NCBI RefSeq assembly: GCF_023715585.1
Contig: NZ_JAMBOK010000001.1
Location: forward strand, 1,736,001 to 1,800,000
Origin: Sporosarcina luteola
Lineage (GTDB): Bacteria > Bacillota > Bacilli > Bacillales_A > Planococcaceae
Reading direction: 5' to 3'
DNA length: 64,000 nucleotides
Part shown: positions 9,512-21,100 of the stretch, piece after piece
Numbering within the stretch: the stretch's first letter is position 1
Layout: each line of letters starts with the position of its first letter
Notes under the pieces: generated by a model
The model's input: the letters and a program-made list of their open reading frames with translations, nothing else
Databases searched by the model: none
Told to the model about the DNA's origin: nothing
Translations under genes and position numbers: made by a program

Positions 9512-10477
9512 TTAATCTTGCATTACCAAGTTAGGTTTTTTCTTCAAGCTGTGGCGTCCTTCCACGAAACGGATTGTTCCGGATTTGGAGCGCATGACGA
9601 GTGAGTGGGTTTCGCTGTAGCCGCCTTTGAATTGGACTCCGCTCAGCAGTTCGCCGTCTGTAACACCTGTTGCGGCAAAGATGGCGTCGTCTCCTTTTAC
9701 GAGGTCATCCATATAGAGGACTTTCGTAACGTCGATTCCCATTTTTTCGCAGCGTTGGCGTTCTTCATCATTTGAAGGGACGAGGCGGCCTTGGATTTCC
9801 CCGCCGAGGCATTTCAATCCAACTGCGGCGATGACGCCTTCAGGAGCTCCGCCGATGCCGAACATAATATCAACGCCTGTGTCGTCGAATGCCGTATTAA
9901 TAGCTCCCGCAACATCTCCGTCATCGATAAGCTTGATGCGCGCGCCGGCAGCTCTGATTTCTTCAATTATTTTCGAATGGCGTTCACGGTTGAGAACAGT
10001 TGCCACAACTTCATCGATCGATTTGTTTTTCGCTTTGGCAACGGCATGCAGATTATCCGTTACAGATGCGTCGATGTCGATCTTGCCGACTGCTTCGGGT
10101 CCGACTGCGATTTTTTCCATGTACATATCAGGCGCGTTGAGGAGGTTCCCTTTATCCGCAATCGCGATGACTGCAAGTGCATTCCATCCTCCTGATGCGA
10201 CGATGTTCGTGCCTTCTACCGGGTCTACGGCAACATCCACTTCCGGACCTTGGCCCGTTCCGAGTTCTTCACCGATATAGAGCATCGGCGCTTCGTCCAT
10301 TTCGCCTTCTCCGATGACAACGATCCCTTGCATCGGAATCGTGTCGAACACAGTACGCATCGCTTCCGTTGCGGCGTCATCCGCTTCGTTTTTCAAACCG
10401 CGCCCCATCCAGCGGGCAGCCGCTACAGCTGCCGCCTCTGTTACACGTACTAATTCCATCGATAAACTGCGTTCCAT
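9512..10477 (-). CDS. glpX: Fructose-1,6-bisphosphatase class II
   Basis: Gluconeogenic phosphatase converting fructose 1,6-bisphosphate to fructose 6-phosphate. 321 residues with the GlpX signatures [36 protein letters not shown] (metal-binding DPxEGT) and [12 protein letters not shown]. The ATG at 10477 gives [14 protein letters not shown], the usual N-terminus. It belongs to the run of central-carbon genes (tal, fbaA) in this block. Confidence 0.95.
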   Translation of the reverse strand: MERSLSMELVRVTEAAAVAAARWMGRGLKNEADDAATEAMRTVFDTIPMQGIVVIGEGEMDEAPMLYIGEELGTGQGPEVDVAVDPVEGTNIVASGGWNALAVIAIADKGNLLNAPDMYMEKIAVGPEAVGKIDIDASVTDNLHAVAKAKNKSIDEVVATVLNRERHSKIIEEIRAAGARIKLIDDGDVAGAINTAFDDTGVDIMFGIGGAPEGVIAAVGLKCLGGEIQGRLVPSNDEERQRCEKMGIDVTKVLYMDDLVKGDDAIFAATGVTDGELLSGVQFKGGYSETHSLVMRSKSGTIRFVEGRHSLKKKPNLVMQD

Positions 10478-10538
10478 TATGATTGTTCCCCCCGTTTAGC
10501 GCATTTCATTATTTATTAACAAATAAACGCTTTTCATC

Positions 10539-10625
10539 GTCTAGCTTCAGGCGCTAGACGTGTGCCTTAATTTCAGCAAAAACCGCAGAAATACGGCAAA
10601 TCGAACCCTAATGTAGTTCGATTCA
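10539..10625 (+). repeat. Dispersed multi-hairpin element, copy 1
   Basis: Three consecutive inverted repeats: GTCTAGC/GCTAGAC (10539-10559), then TGCCTTAATTTCAGC paired with GCAGAAATACGGCA (10563-10599), then TCGAAC/GTTCGA (10601-10622). The second and third hairpins recur with near-identical sequence at 59638-59745 and, on the opposite strand, at 12750-12815. It lies in the 190-bp gap between murA and glpX. Confidence 0.75.
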
Positions 10626-10667
10626 CTGTAAGATTCGTAACTAGTATAGCATAAGCAACGCTTCACA

Positions 10668-11945
10668 TTAATCGGTGATGGTCGCTTTTTCAGGTACCGC
10701 CTCTTTCCGGATGTCCGCCCCGATGCCGCGGAGCTTCTCGATAAGATCGCTGTAGCCTCGTTCGATATGTTGGATTTCCTGGATTTCGGTTTCGCCGTCA
10801 GCGAGCAGTCCCGCGATGACGAGAGCCGCCCCTGCGCGCAGGTCGGATGCACGGACGGTCGCCGCTTGCAGTGGAGTCGGCCCTGAAAGAATGACCGATT
10901 GCCCTTCCACTTTTCCGTCGGCATTCATCCGCCGCAGTTCGTCTATTTGCTTGAAGCGTGCGGAATAGATCGTATCCGAAATGACGGAGGAGCCGGTCGC
11001 CTGCGTCAATAGTACAGAAAAAGGCTGTTGAAGATCCGTCGGGAATCCCGGGTAGACGAGTGTCTTCACGTCCACCGCCAGCAGATTCTCCGATTTCGGA
11101 ATGAAAATATGTTCTTCCCTTTCTTCCACTTTAACGCCCATTTCACGCAGTTTTGCGGTCAACGCTTCGACGTGGAAAGGGATGACGTTGTCAATCGTAA
11201 TGCCATCTCCGACTGCTGCAGCCATGATCATGAACGTGCCTGCCTCGATCCTGTCCGGAATAATCGTATGTTTCGTTCCGTGCAGTTTCTCGACGCCTTC
11301 GATGCGGATGACATTCGTTCCCGCACCTTTGATGTTGGCGCCCATATTCGAAAGCAATGTGGCGACATCGATGATTTCGGGTTCTTTCGCCGCGTTTTCG
11401 ATAATCGTCCGCCCTTTGGCACGGACCGCTGCAAGCATAATGTTGATCGTCGCGCCGACAGAAACGACGTCCAGATAGATTTTCGCGCCGCGCAGTTCAT
11501 CGGCCCGCAAATAGATGGCGCCGTGTTCGTTCGTCACTTTTGCGCCCAATGCTTCGAAGCCCTTGATGTGCTGATCGATCGGACGGGGACCCAGATGGCA
11601 GCCCCCCGGGAGTCCAATTGCGGCATGCTTGAACCGGCCGAGCATGGCGCCCATCATGTAATACGAAGCTCTCAGCTTTTTCACTTTACCATTCGGAAGC
11701 GGCATGGCGATCATTTCCGAAGGATCGATCGTCATTTTTCCATCTTCGAATTCCACTTTCCCGCCAATGTCTTCTAGGAGTGCTTGGAGGGTGAGGACGT
11801 CCGAGATTTCCGGAAGTCCGTCGATCGTGACAGGTGAATCCGCCAAGATCGATGCCGGGATCAATGCGACAGCACTATTTTTCGCTCCGCTTACTTTTAT
11901 CGTTCCACGTAGAGGGTTGCCGCCTCTGATTTTATAAACGTCCAT
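10668..11945 (-). CDS. murA: UDP-N-acetylglucosamine 1-carboxyvinyltransferase
   Basis: First committed step of peptidoglycan synthesis: transfers enolpyruvate from PEP to UDP-GlcNAc. 425 residues. Contains [17 protein letters not shown] near the N-terminus and the fosfomycin-target Cys in [15 protein letters not shown]. The frame opens further upstream, but the ATG at 11945 (MDVYKIRGG) has an AAAGGAG site and matches the family. Its position next to tal and fbaA corresponds to the second MurA copy of Bacillus (murAB/murZ), so a further paralogue elsewhere in the genome is likely. Confidence 0.94.
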   Translation of the reverse strand: MDVYKIRGGNPLRGTIKVSGAKNSAVALIPASILADSPVTIDGLPEISDVLTLQALLEDIGGKVEFEDGKMTIDPSEMIAMPLPNGKVKKLRASYYMMGAMLGRFKHAAIGLPGGCHLGPRPIDQHIKGFEALGAKVTNEHGAIYLRADELRGAKIYLDVVSVGATINIMLAAVRAKGRTIIENAAKEPEIIDVATLLSNMGANIKGAGTNVIRIEGVEKLHGTKHTIIPDRIEAGTFMIMAAAVGDGITIDNVIPFHVEALTAKLREMGVKVEEREEHIFIPKSENLLAVDVKTLVYPGFPTDLQQPFSVLLTQATGSSVISDTIYSARFKQIDELRRMNADGKVEGQSVILSGPTPLQAATVRASDLRAGAALVIAGLLADGETEIQEIQHIERGYSDLIEKLRGIGADIRKEAVPEKATITD

Positions 11946-11965
11946 TTCAGTCTCCTTTAGGCGTT

Positions 11966-12613
11966 TCACTTGTTCTTTCTTGATTCCCAATCTTCGAGGA
12001 ATTGCTGGATGCCTTTGTCGGTTAACGGATGGTTGAATAATTGCTTAAGCACGTTGAATGGCGTCGTCGAGATATGCGCTCCTGCAAGCGCCGCGTCTGT
12101 AATATGCTGCGGGCTGCGGATGGATGCTGCGATGATTTTCGTATCCATATCGTGGATTGTGAAAATGTCCGCGATTGTGCTGATCAGTTGGACTCCTTCT
12201 TGACCGATATCATCAAGTCTGCCGAGGAATGGGGAAACGTATGTGGCTCCAGCGCGCGCAGCAAGCAATGCTTGGTTCGCACTGAAAATGAGGGTCACGT
12301 TTGTTTTGATGCCTTCTTGAGCGAATACGGAGCACGCTTTCAGACCTTCGGGCGTCATCGGAAGCTTGACTGTAATGTTCGGCGCGATTTTCGCAAGTTC
12401 GCGTCCTTCTTCGATCATCCCTTCCGCGTCGAGTGCGATGACTTCAGCGCTGACAGAGCCTGGTACAAGTGATGTGATTTCGCGCAGGCGGTCGTGGAAT
12501 GAAATGTTTTCTTTCGCGACTAATGATGGATTTGTTGTTACGCCGGAGATGATTCCCCAGCTATGTGCTTCTTTGATCTCTTCGAAGTTTGCTGTATCGA
12601 TGAAAAATTTCAT
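11966..12613 (-). CDS. tal: Transaldolase-like fructose-6-phosphate aldolase (YwjH)
   Basis: Small transaldolase-family TIM barrel of 215 residues starting [13 protein letters not shown]. The Schiff-base Lys is visible in [15 protein letters not shown] near residue 83; [26 protein letters not shown] and [12 protein letters not shown] are family signatures. The frame extends upstream, but AGGAGG lies ten bases before the ATG at 12613. It is 20 bp upstream of murA and probably cotranscribed with it. Whether it acts as transaldolase or as fructose-6-phosphate aldolase cannot be decided from sequence alone. Confidence 0.92.
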   Translation of the reverse strand: MKFFIDTANFEEIKEAHSWGIISGVTTNPSLVAKENISFHDRLREITSLVPGSVSAEVIALDAEGMIEEGRELAKIAPNITVKLPMTPEGLKACSVFAQEGIKTNVTLIFSANQALLAARAGATYVSPFLGRLDDIGQEGVQLISTIADIFTIHDMDTKIIAASIRSPQHITDAALAGAHISTTPFNVLKQLFNHPLTDKGIQQFLEDWESRKNK

Positions 12614-12749
12614 GTGTATGGTTCCTCCTCTTATGAATGGAAAAGAAGGAGAATGCATCTTGGTTTTCGATGCTTCTCCTATTTGTATGTCAGATAACAC
12701 AGTTGATTTCCGTTCCGGGCGGGCGCTTTCCGGGGGCGGGCGGCGAGTC

Positions 12750-12815
12750 AATCGAACAACGAAGGGTTCGATTTGCCTTTATTTCTGCGCTCTTTGCAGA
12801 AATAAAGGCATCCTG
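12750..12815 (-). repeat. Dispersed multi-hairpin element, copy 2
   Basis: On the minus strand: TGCCTTTATTTCTGC, a short loop, GCAGAAATAAAGGCA (perfect stem), then TCGAACCCTTCGTTGTTCGA. This matches copies 1 and 3 in both hairpins, with compensatory changes keeping the first stem paired. Confidence 0.78.
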
Positions 12816-12928
12816 CTCCCGTAGGGTCGCAAAAAATATTGCTCCCAACGCTACGCTCTTGCTCGCAAAAGCCGTTCTTCGTGACGGCTTTCCCAGGAGT
12901 CGCCGCCCTTCACTTCAATCAACAAAAT

Positions 12929-12955
12929 ATAACATCCCCTCTTATTTTAGGGGTT
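12929..12955 (-). terminator. Weak terminator of fbaA
   Basis: CCCCT (12936-12940) and AGGGG (12949-12953) form a short stem followed on the minus strand by the U-rich TGTTATATTTTG. Short stem, so moderate confidence. Confidence 0.45.
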
Positions 12956-12963
12956 ATTTATTA

Positions 12964-13821
12964 TTAAGCTTTTCCTGAGCTTCCGAATTCGCGCATTTTG
13001 CTGATGACTGATTTTTTGATTGCGTCGCGCATCGGTGCCAAGTATTTGCGTGGATCGTAGACGTCCTGGTCTGCGTTCAATGTTTCGCGGACCGCTTTTG
13101 TGCCTTCGATCTGGTTTTCAGTGTTTACGTTGATTTTCGCAGTTCCTAGTGAGATGGCGCGTTGGATATCCTTTGTCGGGATGCCTGTTCCGCCATGGAG
13201 GACGAGTGGAAGGTCCGATTGGCTTGAGATTTCTTCCATTTCCTTGAATCCTAGGTTCGGTTCGCCTTTGTAAGGACCGTGAACCGATCCGAGGGCCGGC
13301 GCCAAGCAGTCGATGTCCGTGTTGTCGACAAGCTCCTTGCATTCTGCCGGGTCTGCGTAGATGACTCCATCGGCGATGACGTCGTCTTCCTGTCCGCCGA
13401 CTACACCGAGTTCAGCTTCAACGGATACGCCTTTTGCATGGGCATATTCCACAACTTCTTTCGTAATTTCAATGTTTTCTGCTAGAGGTTTAGATGAAGC
13501 GTCGATCATGACGGATGTGAAGCCCGCGTCGATCGCCTCCTTGCATTTTTCGAAACTGGATCCGTGGTCCAGATGGATAGCGACGGGTACGGTGATTTTG
13601 TAATCATGCATCAACCCTTTTACCATGTTGACGACTGTTGTAAACCCGCCCATATAGCGTGCTGCACCTTCGGAAACACCGAGTATCACCGGTGAACTCT
13701 CTTCTTGCGCCGCTTGCAGGATCGCTTGTGTGTATTCAAGGTTGTTCAAGTTGAACTGCCCGATTGCATATCCTTCTTTCTTTCCTTTGATCATCATTTC
13801 TTTCATTGAAACAAGTGCCAT
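12964..13821 (-). CDS. fbaA: Fructose-1,6-bisphosphate aldolase class II
   Basis: Zinc-dependent aldolase of glycolysis and gluconeogenesis. 285 residues beginning [24 protein letters not shown]. Metal and substrate motifs are [43 protein letters not shown] and [10 protein letters not shown]. Full length. Located between spo0F and tal, the conserved order. Confidence 0.96.
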   Translation of the reverse strand: MALVSMKEMMIKGKKEGYAIGQFNLNNLEYTQAILQAAQEESSPVILGVSEGAARYMGGFTTVVNMVKGLMHDYKITVPVAIHLDHGSSFEKCKEAIDAGFTSVMIDASSKPLAENIEITKEVVEYAHAKGVSVEAELGVVGGQEDDVIADGVIYADPAECKELVDNTDIDCLAPALGSVHGPYKGEPNLGFKEMEEISSQSDLPLVLHGGTGIPTKDIQRAISLGTAKINVNTENQIEGTKAVRETLNADQDVYDPRKYLAPMRDAIKKSVISKMREFGSSGKA

Positions 13822-13888
13822 TGCGTTAGCCTCCTCGGGATCGTCGAAATGAATTTATTGTTTGAATCGATATTTACCTCTTTTATCA

Positions 13889-13920
13889 TAACAAAAACAG
13901 ACAGTATTTACTACTGTCTG
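13889..13920 (-). terminator. Terminator of spo0F
   Basis: CAGACAGTA (13898-13906) and TACTGTCTG (13912-13920) form a perfect 9-bp stem, followed on the minus strand by a T-rich run (TTTTTGTTAT). Confidence 0.88.
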
Positions 13921-13955
13921 GGTTGCCGCCGCGGCGCTTCTTCGATTTCCGTTTT

Positions 13956-14321
13956 TCATTCCCCACGATGCAGAATCTCTCTGACCGCGTCGCGCACTTC
14001 ATAGATATTGAATGGTTTCGTAAAGTATTTCTCTGCCCCGTTTTTAATTGCCTCTTCCGTAAGTTCGACTTCCCCATAGGCTGTCATCATGATGACAGGG
14101 ATCCTGGGCCAGTCTTTCTTTAGCCTTTTAAGCACTTCCACTCCGTCAATACCCGGCATTTTCATGTCCAATAAAACACAATCGGGTTCTTTCTCTGTAA
14201 TCAACTGGAGAGCTTCAGCGCCATTTGCGGCCAACCTCGCTTCAAACCCTTCTTTTGTGAATACCTCATTTAGTAAAAGTCGTATTCCGGCTTGATCGTC
14301 GACGATTAGCAAACTTTTCAA
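13956..14321 (-). CDS. spo0F: Sporulation phosphorelay response regulator Spo0F
   Basis: Single-domain receiver protein that takes phosphate from sporulation kinases and passes it to Spo0B. About 121 residues: acidic pocket SLLIVDDQAGIR, phosphoacceptor Asp in VLLDMKMPGIDG, MTAYGE, and the conserved Lys in YFTKPF. No output domain follows. No ATG is available. GTG at 14330 sits on the GGGGTGG site, whereas TTG at 14321 is about eight bases downstream of it and gives MKSLLIVDDQ, so TTG is preferred. Position between fbaA and ywjG is as in B. subtilis. Confidence 0.93.
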   Translation of the reverse strand: MKSLLIVDDQAGIRLLLNEVFTKEGFEARLAANGAEALQLITEKEPDCVLLDMKMPGIDGVEVLKRLKKDWPRIPVIMMTAYGEVELTEEAIKNGAEKYFTKPFNIYEVRDAVREILHRGE

Positions 14322-14492
14322 AAGGCCCACCCCTTTTTTATTTATTGACCCAATAGTTAATAATTTGACAAAAAATTAGAAAACCCTTCTTTTTAAAATT
14401 ATTATTGCAAAATTGTTTTAATTCGAGAGACAATACTGGATAACTTGGTTTTATTCGTTGGAGAAAATATAATGGGTAAAGAGGTGGTTGGA

Positions 14493-15014
14493 ATGAAAAT
14501 ATTAACGACACAAATCGGCGGGCTCGTGCAGCGTGCCGGTTCAAATAATGAAGAGGCTGTCGAGGAGACGGCACGGCTGTTGGCCCAGGCGACGATCGGG
14601 GAAGGACGTGTCATTTTCGCCGGCTTCGATGAAATGGAAGCGATCGGATTGAATGCAGTCTTTGCTGCGGAACCGTTCCGTGGCGCTGTCCGGTATGAAG
14701 ACGGGATGGAGATCCATTCTGCGGACAGGGTTTGGCTTTTTGTCCGTTCGGCCGCGGATGAACGAGCACTTTCGTTCGCGCGTGTGCTAGCGGAGAGGTT
14801 TATTCCGTTTGCAGTTGTGGCTGGCGAGAAGGCAACGGAGGACAATGAGCTGGCGGATTTGTCTTATACGTATATGACGACCGGCGTTGTGAGAGGGATT
14901 TTGCCGGGCGAGGATCTCGGCAGCCGGATCGTGCAGCCGAATTTGTTGGCCGCGCTCTTTTTGTATGAGGCGGTCAAGATGGCGTATGACGAGATGGTTA
15001 GTGAAGAGGATTGA
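14493..15014 (+). CDS. ywjG: DUF2529 family protein (YwjG)
   Basis: 173-residue protein of unknown function, homologous by neighbourhood and pattern to B. subtilis YwjG. It starts MKILTTQIGGLVQRAG with GAGGTGG upstream; longer starts exist but lack a site. It looks like a SIS-related sugar-phosphate-binding fold (ETARLLAQATIGEGRVIFAGF, ADRVWLFVRSAADE), but I would not assign a substrate. It is the only plus-strand gene in this part and is convergent with pyrG. The conserved position between spo0F and pyrG supports the call. Confidence 0.85.
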   Translation: MKILTTQIGGLVQRAGSNNEEAVEETARLLAQATIGEGRVIFAGFDEMEAIGLNAVFAAEPFRGAVRYEDGMEIHSADRVWLFVRSAADERALSFARVLAERFIPFAVVAGEKATEDNELADLSYTYMTTGVVRGILPGEDLGSRIVQPNLLAALFLYEAVKMAYDEMVSEED

Positions 15015-15030
15015 CTATTTGTGGGGCGGC

Positions 15031-15360
15031 TTATGAGCGGTTGCAAGGATTTCTTGAGCGGGAAATCTGATTCTTGAGCGCGTTGCCGGGATTCATGAGC
15101 GCTAATCTGATTCTTGAGCGTGAATCTGAATTCTTGAGCGCTTTGCCGTTTTTTTGAGCGCGTTGACGAGTTTCTTGAGCGCAAATCCGATTTCTTGAGC
15201 GCATCGCCGGATTAATGAGCGTGAAATTGAATTTATGAGCGGAAATCTAAATTTATGAGCGCTTAACGTGTTTTATGAGCGAAAATCTGTATTTATGAGC
15301 GCAAATCCATATTTATGAGCGCCTACCGTGGTTTATGGGCGCTAGCCAAGTTTCATGTGC
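15031..15360. repeat. Phased tandem array 3, 20-21-bp units, TTATGAGCGC box
   Basis: About 16 direct units, period 20 bp for most and 21 bp for some. The box shifts along the array from TTCTTGAGCGC at the left to TTTATGAGCGC at the right, with variable parts such as AAATCTGA or CTTAACGTG. It fills the gap between the convergent ywjG and pyrG genes, ahead of their shared terminator. Confidence 0.93.
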
Positions 15361-15385
15361 CCCTCCTATCCATTAATCAAAATAA

Positions 15386-15421
15386 AAACAGAAACCATCT
15401 GTTAATCGATGGTTTCTGTTT
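15386..15421 (-). terminator. Bidirectional terminator between pyrG and ywjG
   Basis: AAACAGAAACCATC (15386-15399) and GATGGTTTCTGTTT (15408-15421) form a perfect 14-bp stem with T runs on both sides. Confidence 0.93.
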
Positions 15422-15435
15422 TTTAGTATCCACTA

Positions 15436-17046
<1,611 letters not shown>

Positions 17047-17095
17047 CTATAGCTCCTCCTTTGTGTTAGGGGTTCGATTGTATGCAGTAAAATGC

Positions 17096-17136
17096 AAAAA
17101 ACGCTCCACTGTAGTCTATCTACAAGAGGAGCGCTT
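17096..17136 (-). terminator. Attenuator hairpin in the pyrG leader
   Basis: On the minus strand GCGCTCC...CTACAG...GGAGCG folds into a long stem (CGCTCC/GGAGCG plus an inner CTGTAG/CTACAAG helix), followed by TTTTTT. The upstream strand is pyrimidine-rich (CTCCTCTT), as needed for pairing with poly-G 5' tails. It lies between the promoter and the pyrG start. Confidence 0.75.
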
Positions 17137-17164
17137 ATACACGGATTCATGTGTCCTTTTTCAA

Positions 17165-17207
17165 GGAGCCCAAATAGAAGCTTAAATCCTTATACGTCCG
17201 AAGTCAA
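17165..17207 (-). promoter_or_regulatory. pyrG promoter with GGGCTCC initial transcribed sequence
   Basis: Minus-strand -35 TTGACT (17207-17202), 17-base spacer, -10 TAAGCT (17184-17179), then seven bases and GGGCTCC starting at 17171. B. subtilis pyrG starts its transcript with GGGCU and uses reiterative G addition at low CTP to block a downstream terminator. The same layout (GGG start, C- and U-rich 5' terminator strand) is present here. Confidence 0.7.
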
Positions 17208-17217
17208 GTGGAAAGTA

Positions 17218-17796
17218 TCAGAGAAGGTCCTCTTCTTCTTCGTCTTCCTCTTCTTCATCTTCGTCTTCGTCGTCAATATCCAATTCTTCGTCGGGAACGA
17301 TTTCGAGGCCTTCTTCATCATCAATCAAATCTTCTTCGATTTCGATGATTTCTTCTTCCTCTTCCTCTTCATCCAACTCTTCTTCGTCGTCATCGAGCTC
17401 ATCGAATTCTTCTTCGAACAACTCGTCCTCGTCGATTTCATCTTCCTCTTCTTCGTCTTCATCCTCATCGTCATACGCTTTTTTCTTTTTCTTCTTGCGG
17501 ACTTTGACGACAGGAGCCGTTTCTTCCTCAATCTGATCGACTGGATACCATTCACGCAATCCCCATTGGTTGTTGTTAATGGCAAGGAATCTTCCATCGA
17601 TATTCATATCTGTGTAGAATTGGAGGAGCTTGTCCTTCATTTGCTTCTCGGACATTCCTGTTAATTCACGGATTTCAGTCATTAGCTGTTCAAGTGTCAA
17701 TGCTTCCCGTCGTTCTGTCAATACGGCAAAAGCGATATCGATCAGCGATTCTTCCTGCAGTTCTTCTTTCGTCAATTCATGTAAATTCAAATTCAT
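17218..17796 (-). CDS. rpoE: DNA-directed RNA polymerase subunit delta
   Basis: Gram-positive accessory RNA polymerase subunit affecting promoter selectivity and recycling. 192 residues: an N-terminal globular domain (MNLNLHELTKEELQEESLIDIAFAVL written in part here as ELTKEELQEESLIDIA) ending near GLREWYPVDQI, a basic KVRKKKKKKAY hinge, and a C-terminal half made almost only of Asp and Glu. An upstream GTG is too close to the AAAGGA site, so the ATG at 17796 is used. Adjacent to pyrG as in Bacillus. Confidence 0.95.
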   Translation of the reverse strand: MNLNLHELTKEELQEESLIDIAFAVLTERREALTLEQLMTEIRELTGMSEKQMKDKLLQFYTDMNIDGRFLAINNNQWGLREWYPVDQIEEETAPVVKVRKKKKKKAYDDEDEDEEEEDEIDEDELFEEEFDELDDDEEELDEEEEEEEIIEIEEDLIDDEEGLEIVPDEELDIDDEDEDEEEEDEEEEDLL

Positions 17797-17862
17797 CGTA
17801 CGCACGTCCTTTCTCTGTACAAAAGCATACTTATCATTATATACAATGAAGTGCCTGTTATG

Positions 17863-18027
17863 CTACCATCTTCTACTCTTCTTAAAGCGTTGGAATTCTT
17901 TGACGCTGAGGAAGCCGAGATAAAGGGCGGCGAGCAAGAAAGGAACAGCGCCGTAACCTACACCGTATAAGGAAAAGATGAGGATGATGATCACTATGAT
18001 AATCAATGCATGATGATACAGCTTCAT
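17863..18027 (-). CDS. Small hydrophobic membrane protein, 54 residues
   Basis: Short gene found by direct translation: start MKLYHHALIIIVIIILIF, a second hydrophobic stretch (YGAVPFLLAALYLGFL), and a basic C-terminus EFQRFKKSRRW. It has a strong GAGGTGAGGAG site before the ATG. Two predicted membrane helices with the basic tail probably inside. It lies between icmF and rpoE on the same strand. I do not recognise a family. Confidence 0.7.
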   Translation of the reverse strand: MKLYHHALIIIVIIILIFSLYGVGYGAVPFLLAALYLGFLSVKEFQRFKKSRRW

Positions 18028-18135
18028 CTCCTCACCTCTTTCCCTTTGTACTATTTATTATACGTGGAAGGAACAGGCAAAATCCACTGTTCATAATGAT
18101 TTTTCAAAATGTTTTTACTGGATGTAATGCCGTTC

Positions 18136-18165
18136 AAAAAAGAACGCCCTCTTGCAAGAGCGTTC
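18136..18165 (-). terminator. Terminator of icmF
   Basis: GAACG/CGTTC outer stem enclosing CTCTTG/CAAGAG (18142-18165), followed on the minus strand by six T. Confidence 0.85.
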
Positions 18166-18177
18166 CCAATCATTTCA

Positions 18178-21100
18178 TTACATATTCCGGCGGTATTGGC
18201 CGCCCACTTCGTATAATGCGTTCGTAATTTGGCCGAGGCTTGCGACTTTGACGGTTTCCATCAGTTCAGCGAAGATGTTGCCGCCGGTCACAGCGACTTG
18301 CTGCAGTTTCCGCAACGCTTCTTCTGCTGCATCGCCATGCTTTGATTGGAAGGCGCGCAAGTTGGCGATCTGCGTCTCTTTCTCTTCCTTCGTGGCACGG
18401 GCGATTTCCATATTGTCGATATCCTCTTCGGAAGGCGGGTTCGGGTTCAAATACGTGTTGACGCCGATGATCGGCAGTTCACCCGAGTGCTTCTTCATTT
18501 CATAGAGCATCGATTCCTCTTGGATTTTGCCCCGCTGATACTGCGTCTCCATCGAGCCGAGCACGCCGCCGCGGTCGTTCAGGTGGTCGAATTCCTGGAG
18601 GACGGATTCTTCGACGAGGTCCGTCAGTTCTTCGATAATGAACGATCCCTGGAGCGGGTTTTCATTCTTCGATAACCCATGCTCCTTCGTAATGATCATC
18701 TGGATTGCCATCGCACGTCGGACCGATTCTTCCGTCGGCGTCGTGATCGCTTCGTCGTAGGCATTCGTATGGAGCGAGTTGCAGTTGTCCTGCAATGCCA
18801 TGAGCGCCTGGAGCGTCGTCCGGATGTCATTGAAATCGATTTCCTGCGCATGCAGGCTTCGGCCGGAAGTCTGAACGTGGTACTTCAACTTCTGGCTCCG
18901 TTCATTCGCGCCGTATTTCTCGCGCATCGCGACTGCCCAGATGCGTCGAGCGACACGCCCGATGACGGTATATTCCGGATCGAGACCGTTCGAGAAGAAG
19001 AACGATAGATTCGGAGCGAAATCATCGATGTTCATTCCACGGCTCAAATAATACTCGACATACGTGAAGCCGTTCGCGAGTGTGAACGCGAGCTGTGAAA
19101 TCGGATTGGCGCCCGCTTCCGCGATATGGTAGCCAGAAATCGAGACGGAGTAGTAGTTCCTGACTTTTTGGTCGATGAAATACTGCTGGATGTCGCCCAT
19201 CATTCGGAGCGCGAATTCCGTCGAGAAGATGCACGTGTTCTGCCCTTGGTCTTCCTTCAGAATATCCGCTTGGACCGTTCCGCGGACGACTTGGAGCGTC
19301 GCGTTTCGGACTTCCGTGAATTCCTCGACCGTTAGAACGCGGCCCAGCTTTTCCTCTTTCTGCTTCACTTGCTGGTCGACCGCTGTATTCATAAACATCG
19401 CAAGGATGATCGGCGCCGGACCGTTGATCGTCATCGAGACGGATGTCGATGGCGCGCATAAGTCAAAGCCGTCGTACAGTTTCTTCATGTCTTCGAGCGT
19501 ACAAATGCTGACGCCAGATTCCCCGACTTTCCCGTAGATGTCCGGGCGCTCGTCTGGGTCTTCGCCATAAAGCGTCACTGAGTCGAATGCCGTCGACAAG
19601 CGTTTCGCATCGTCATCTTTCGATAGATAATGGAAGCGGCGGTTCGTCCGCTCCGGCGTTCCTTCCCCAGCGAATTGGCGCTTCGGGTCTTCTCCTTCCC
19701 GCTTGAACGGGAAAACGCCTGCCGTGTATGGGAATGAACCCGGAACGTTCTCTTTGTACACCCAGCGAAGAATTTCGCCGTAGTCCTTGAATTTCGGCAA
19801 GGACACTTTCGGAATCTTCAACCCTGACAAACTTGTCGTCGTCAGCAGCGTACGAAGCTCCTTATCGCGGATTTTTGTGACGAATTCATCGCCGGCATAT
19901 GATTCTTTCAGAGTTTCCCAGTTGTTGAGAATCCGCTTCGATTCCGCGGAAAGCTCTTCACGTACGCCGTTTGCCAGAGATTCCAGTGAAGCGGTAAGCG
20001 CATTGTCAGGCGATTTTTCATTTACGGCTTCAATGGCACCTTCAAGCTGGAATAAACGGCGTGCAAGATCGACTTGCTGCGCGGACTTTTTATGGTAATC
20101 ACGGATCGTGCTTGCGATTTCACGTAAATAATGGATGCGGTCGGTCGGAATGATGACGTTCTGCTTCTGCGTCTTCACGAAATCGGCATAGGACGTCTCC
20201 CAATCTAGGCCGCATTTTTCATTCAACTTCGAGACAAGTGCAGCAAACAGCGAGTTCGTCCCTTTGTCGTTGAATTGACTCGCGATCGTGCCGTATACCG
20301 GCATCGTGTCGAGGTCCTTATCGAACAGGAGATGGCTCCGCTGGTACTGCTTCTGCACTTGGCTAAGCGCGTCTTCGGATCCTTTTCGCTCGAATTTATT
20401 GATGACAATCAGGTCTGCGAAATCGATCATATCGATCTTCTCAAGCTGCGTCGGCGCACCGAATTCGCTCGTCATGACGTACATTGATACGTCGGACACT
20501 TCCGTAATTTGAGCATCGCCCTGCCCGATCCCGCTCGTCTCGACGATGATCAGATCGAAGCCCGCCGTTTTCACGACATCGAGCACGTCCTTGATTGCGC
20601 CAGATAATTCGGAGCGTGAGCCGCGGGTCGCGAGGCTGCGCATGAACACACGCTTGTTGAAGATCGCGTTCATCCGGATCCGGTCGCCAAGCAGCGCGCC
20701 GCCCGTCTTCTGCTTCGTCGGGTCGATGGAGAGGATCGCGACTTTCTTATCCGGCAATTCACGCAGGAAGCGGCGGATCAGTTCATCCGTGAGCGAAGAC
20801 TTCCCTGCTCCCCCCGTACCTGTAATTCCAAGGACAGGCGTGTTTTTCGTCAGTTCCCTAGCTTTTTCGATTAGGCTAATCGCGGCCGGGTTTTCCTTGT
20901 CATACATCTCCTCCGCGTACGTGATCAGGTTGGCAAGCACTTCCGGATTGTCCGTGCCCACTTTTTCGAGATTCCTCATTTCATCTTCCACTTCGGTAAG
21001 GAAATCGCATTCCTCCACCATCCGGTTGATCATCCCTTGCAACCCCATCTTGCGGCCGTCCTCCGGCGAGAAGATCCAAGCGATGCCGTAGTCATGCAAT

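Larger units (their letters stand above)
12614..12963. other. fbaA-tal intergenic region made of dispersed repeats
   Basis: 350 bp without a gene. 12710-12745 is a GC-rich stretch (CGGGCGGGCGCTTTCCGGGGGCG written on the plus strand in two pieces: CGGGCGGGCG and CTTTCCGGGGGCG) resembling repeats I know from Bacillaceae intergenic regions. 12750-12815 is copy 2 of the multi-hairpin element. 12870-12892 repeats the CCGTTCTTCGTGACGGC motif of 8049-8065. The end near fbaA holds a weak terminator. Confidence 0.6.

Noticed and set aside
15031..15360. CRISPR-like appearance of the repeat arrays
   Set aside because: Units are only 20-21 bp including the variable part, boxes are 8-13 bp, spacers are not unique 30-mers, and no cas genes are present.
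17345..17597. Ser-rich and Lys/Arg-rich frames in other phases of rpoE
   Set aside because: Shadows of the GAA/GAT-rich acidic tail of RpoE.
17845..18177. Possible tRNA or other structured RNA in the rpoE-icmF gap
   Set aside because: No cloverleaf or known RNA motif; the gap is explained by the small membrane protein gene and the icmF terminator.
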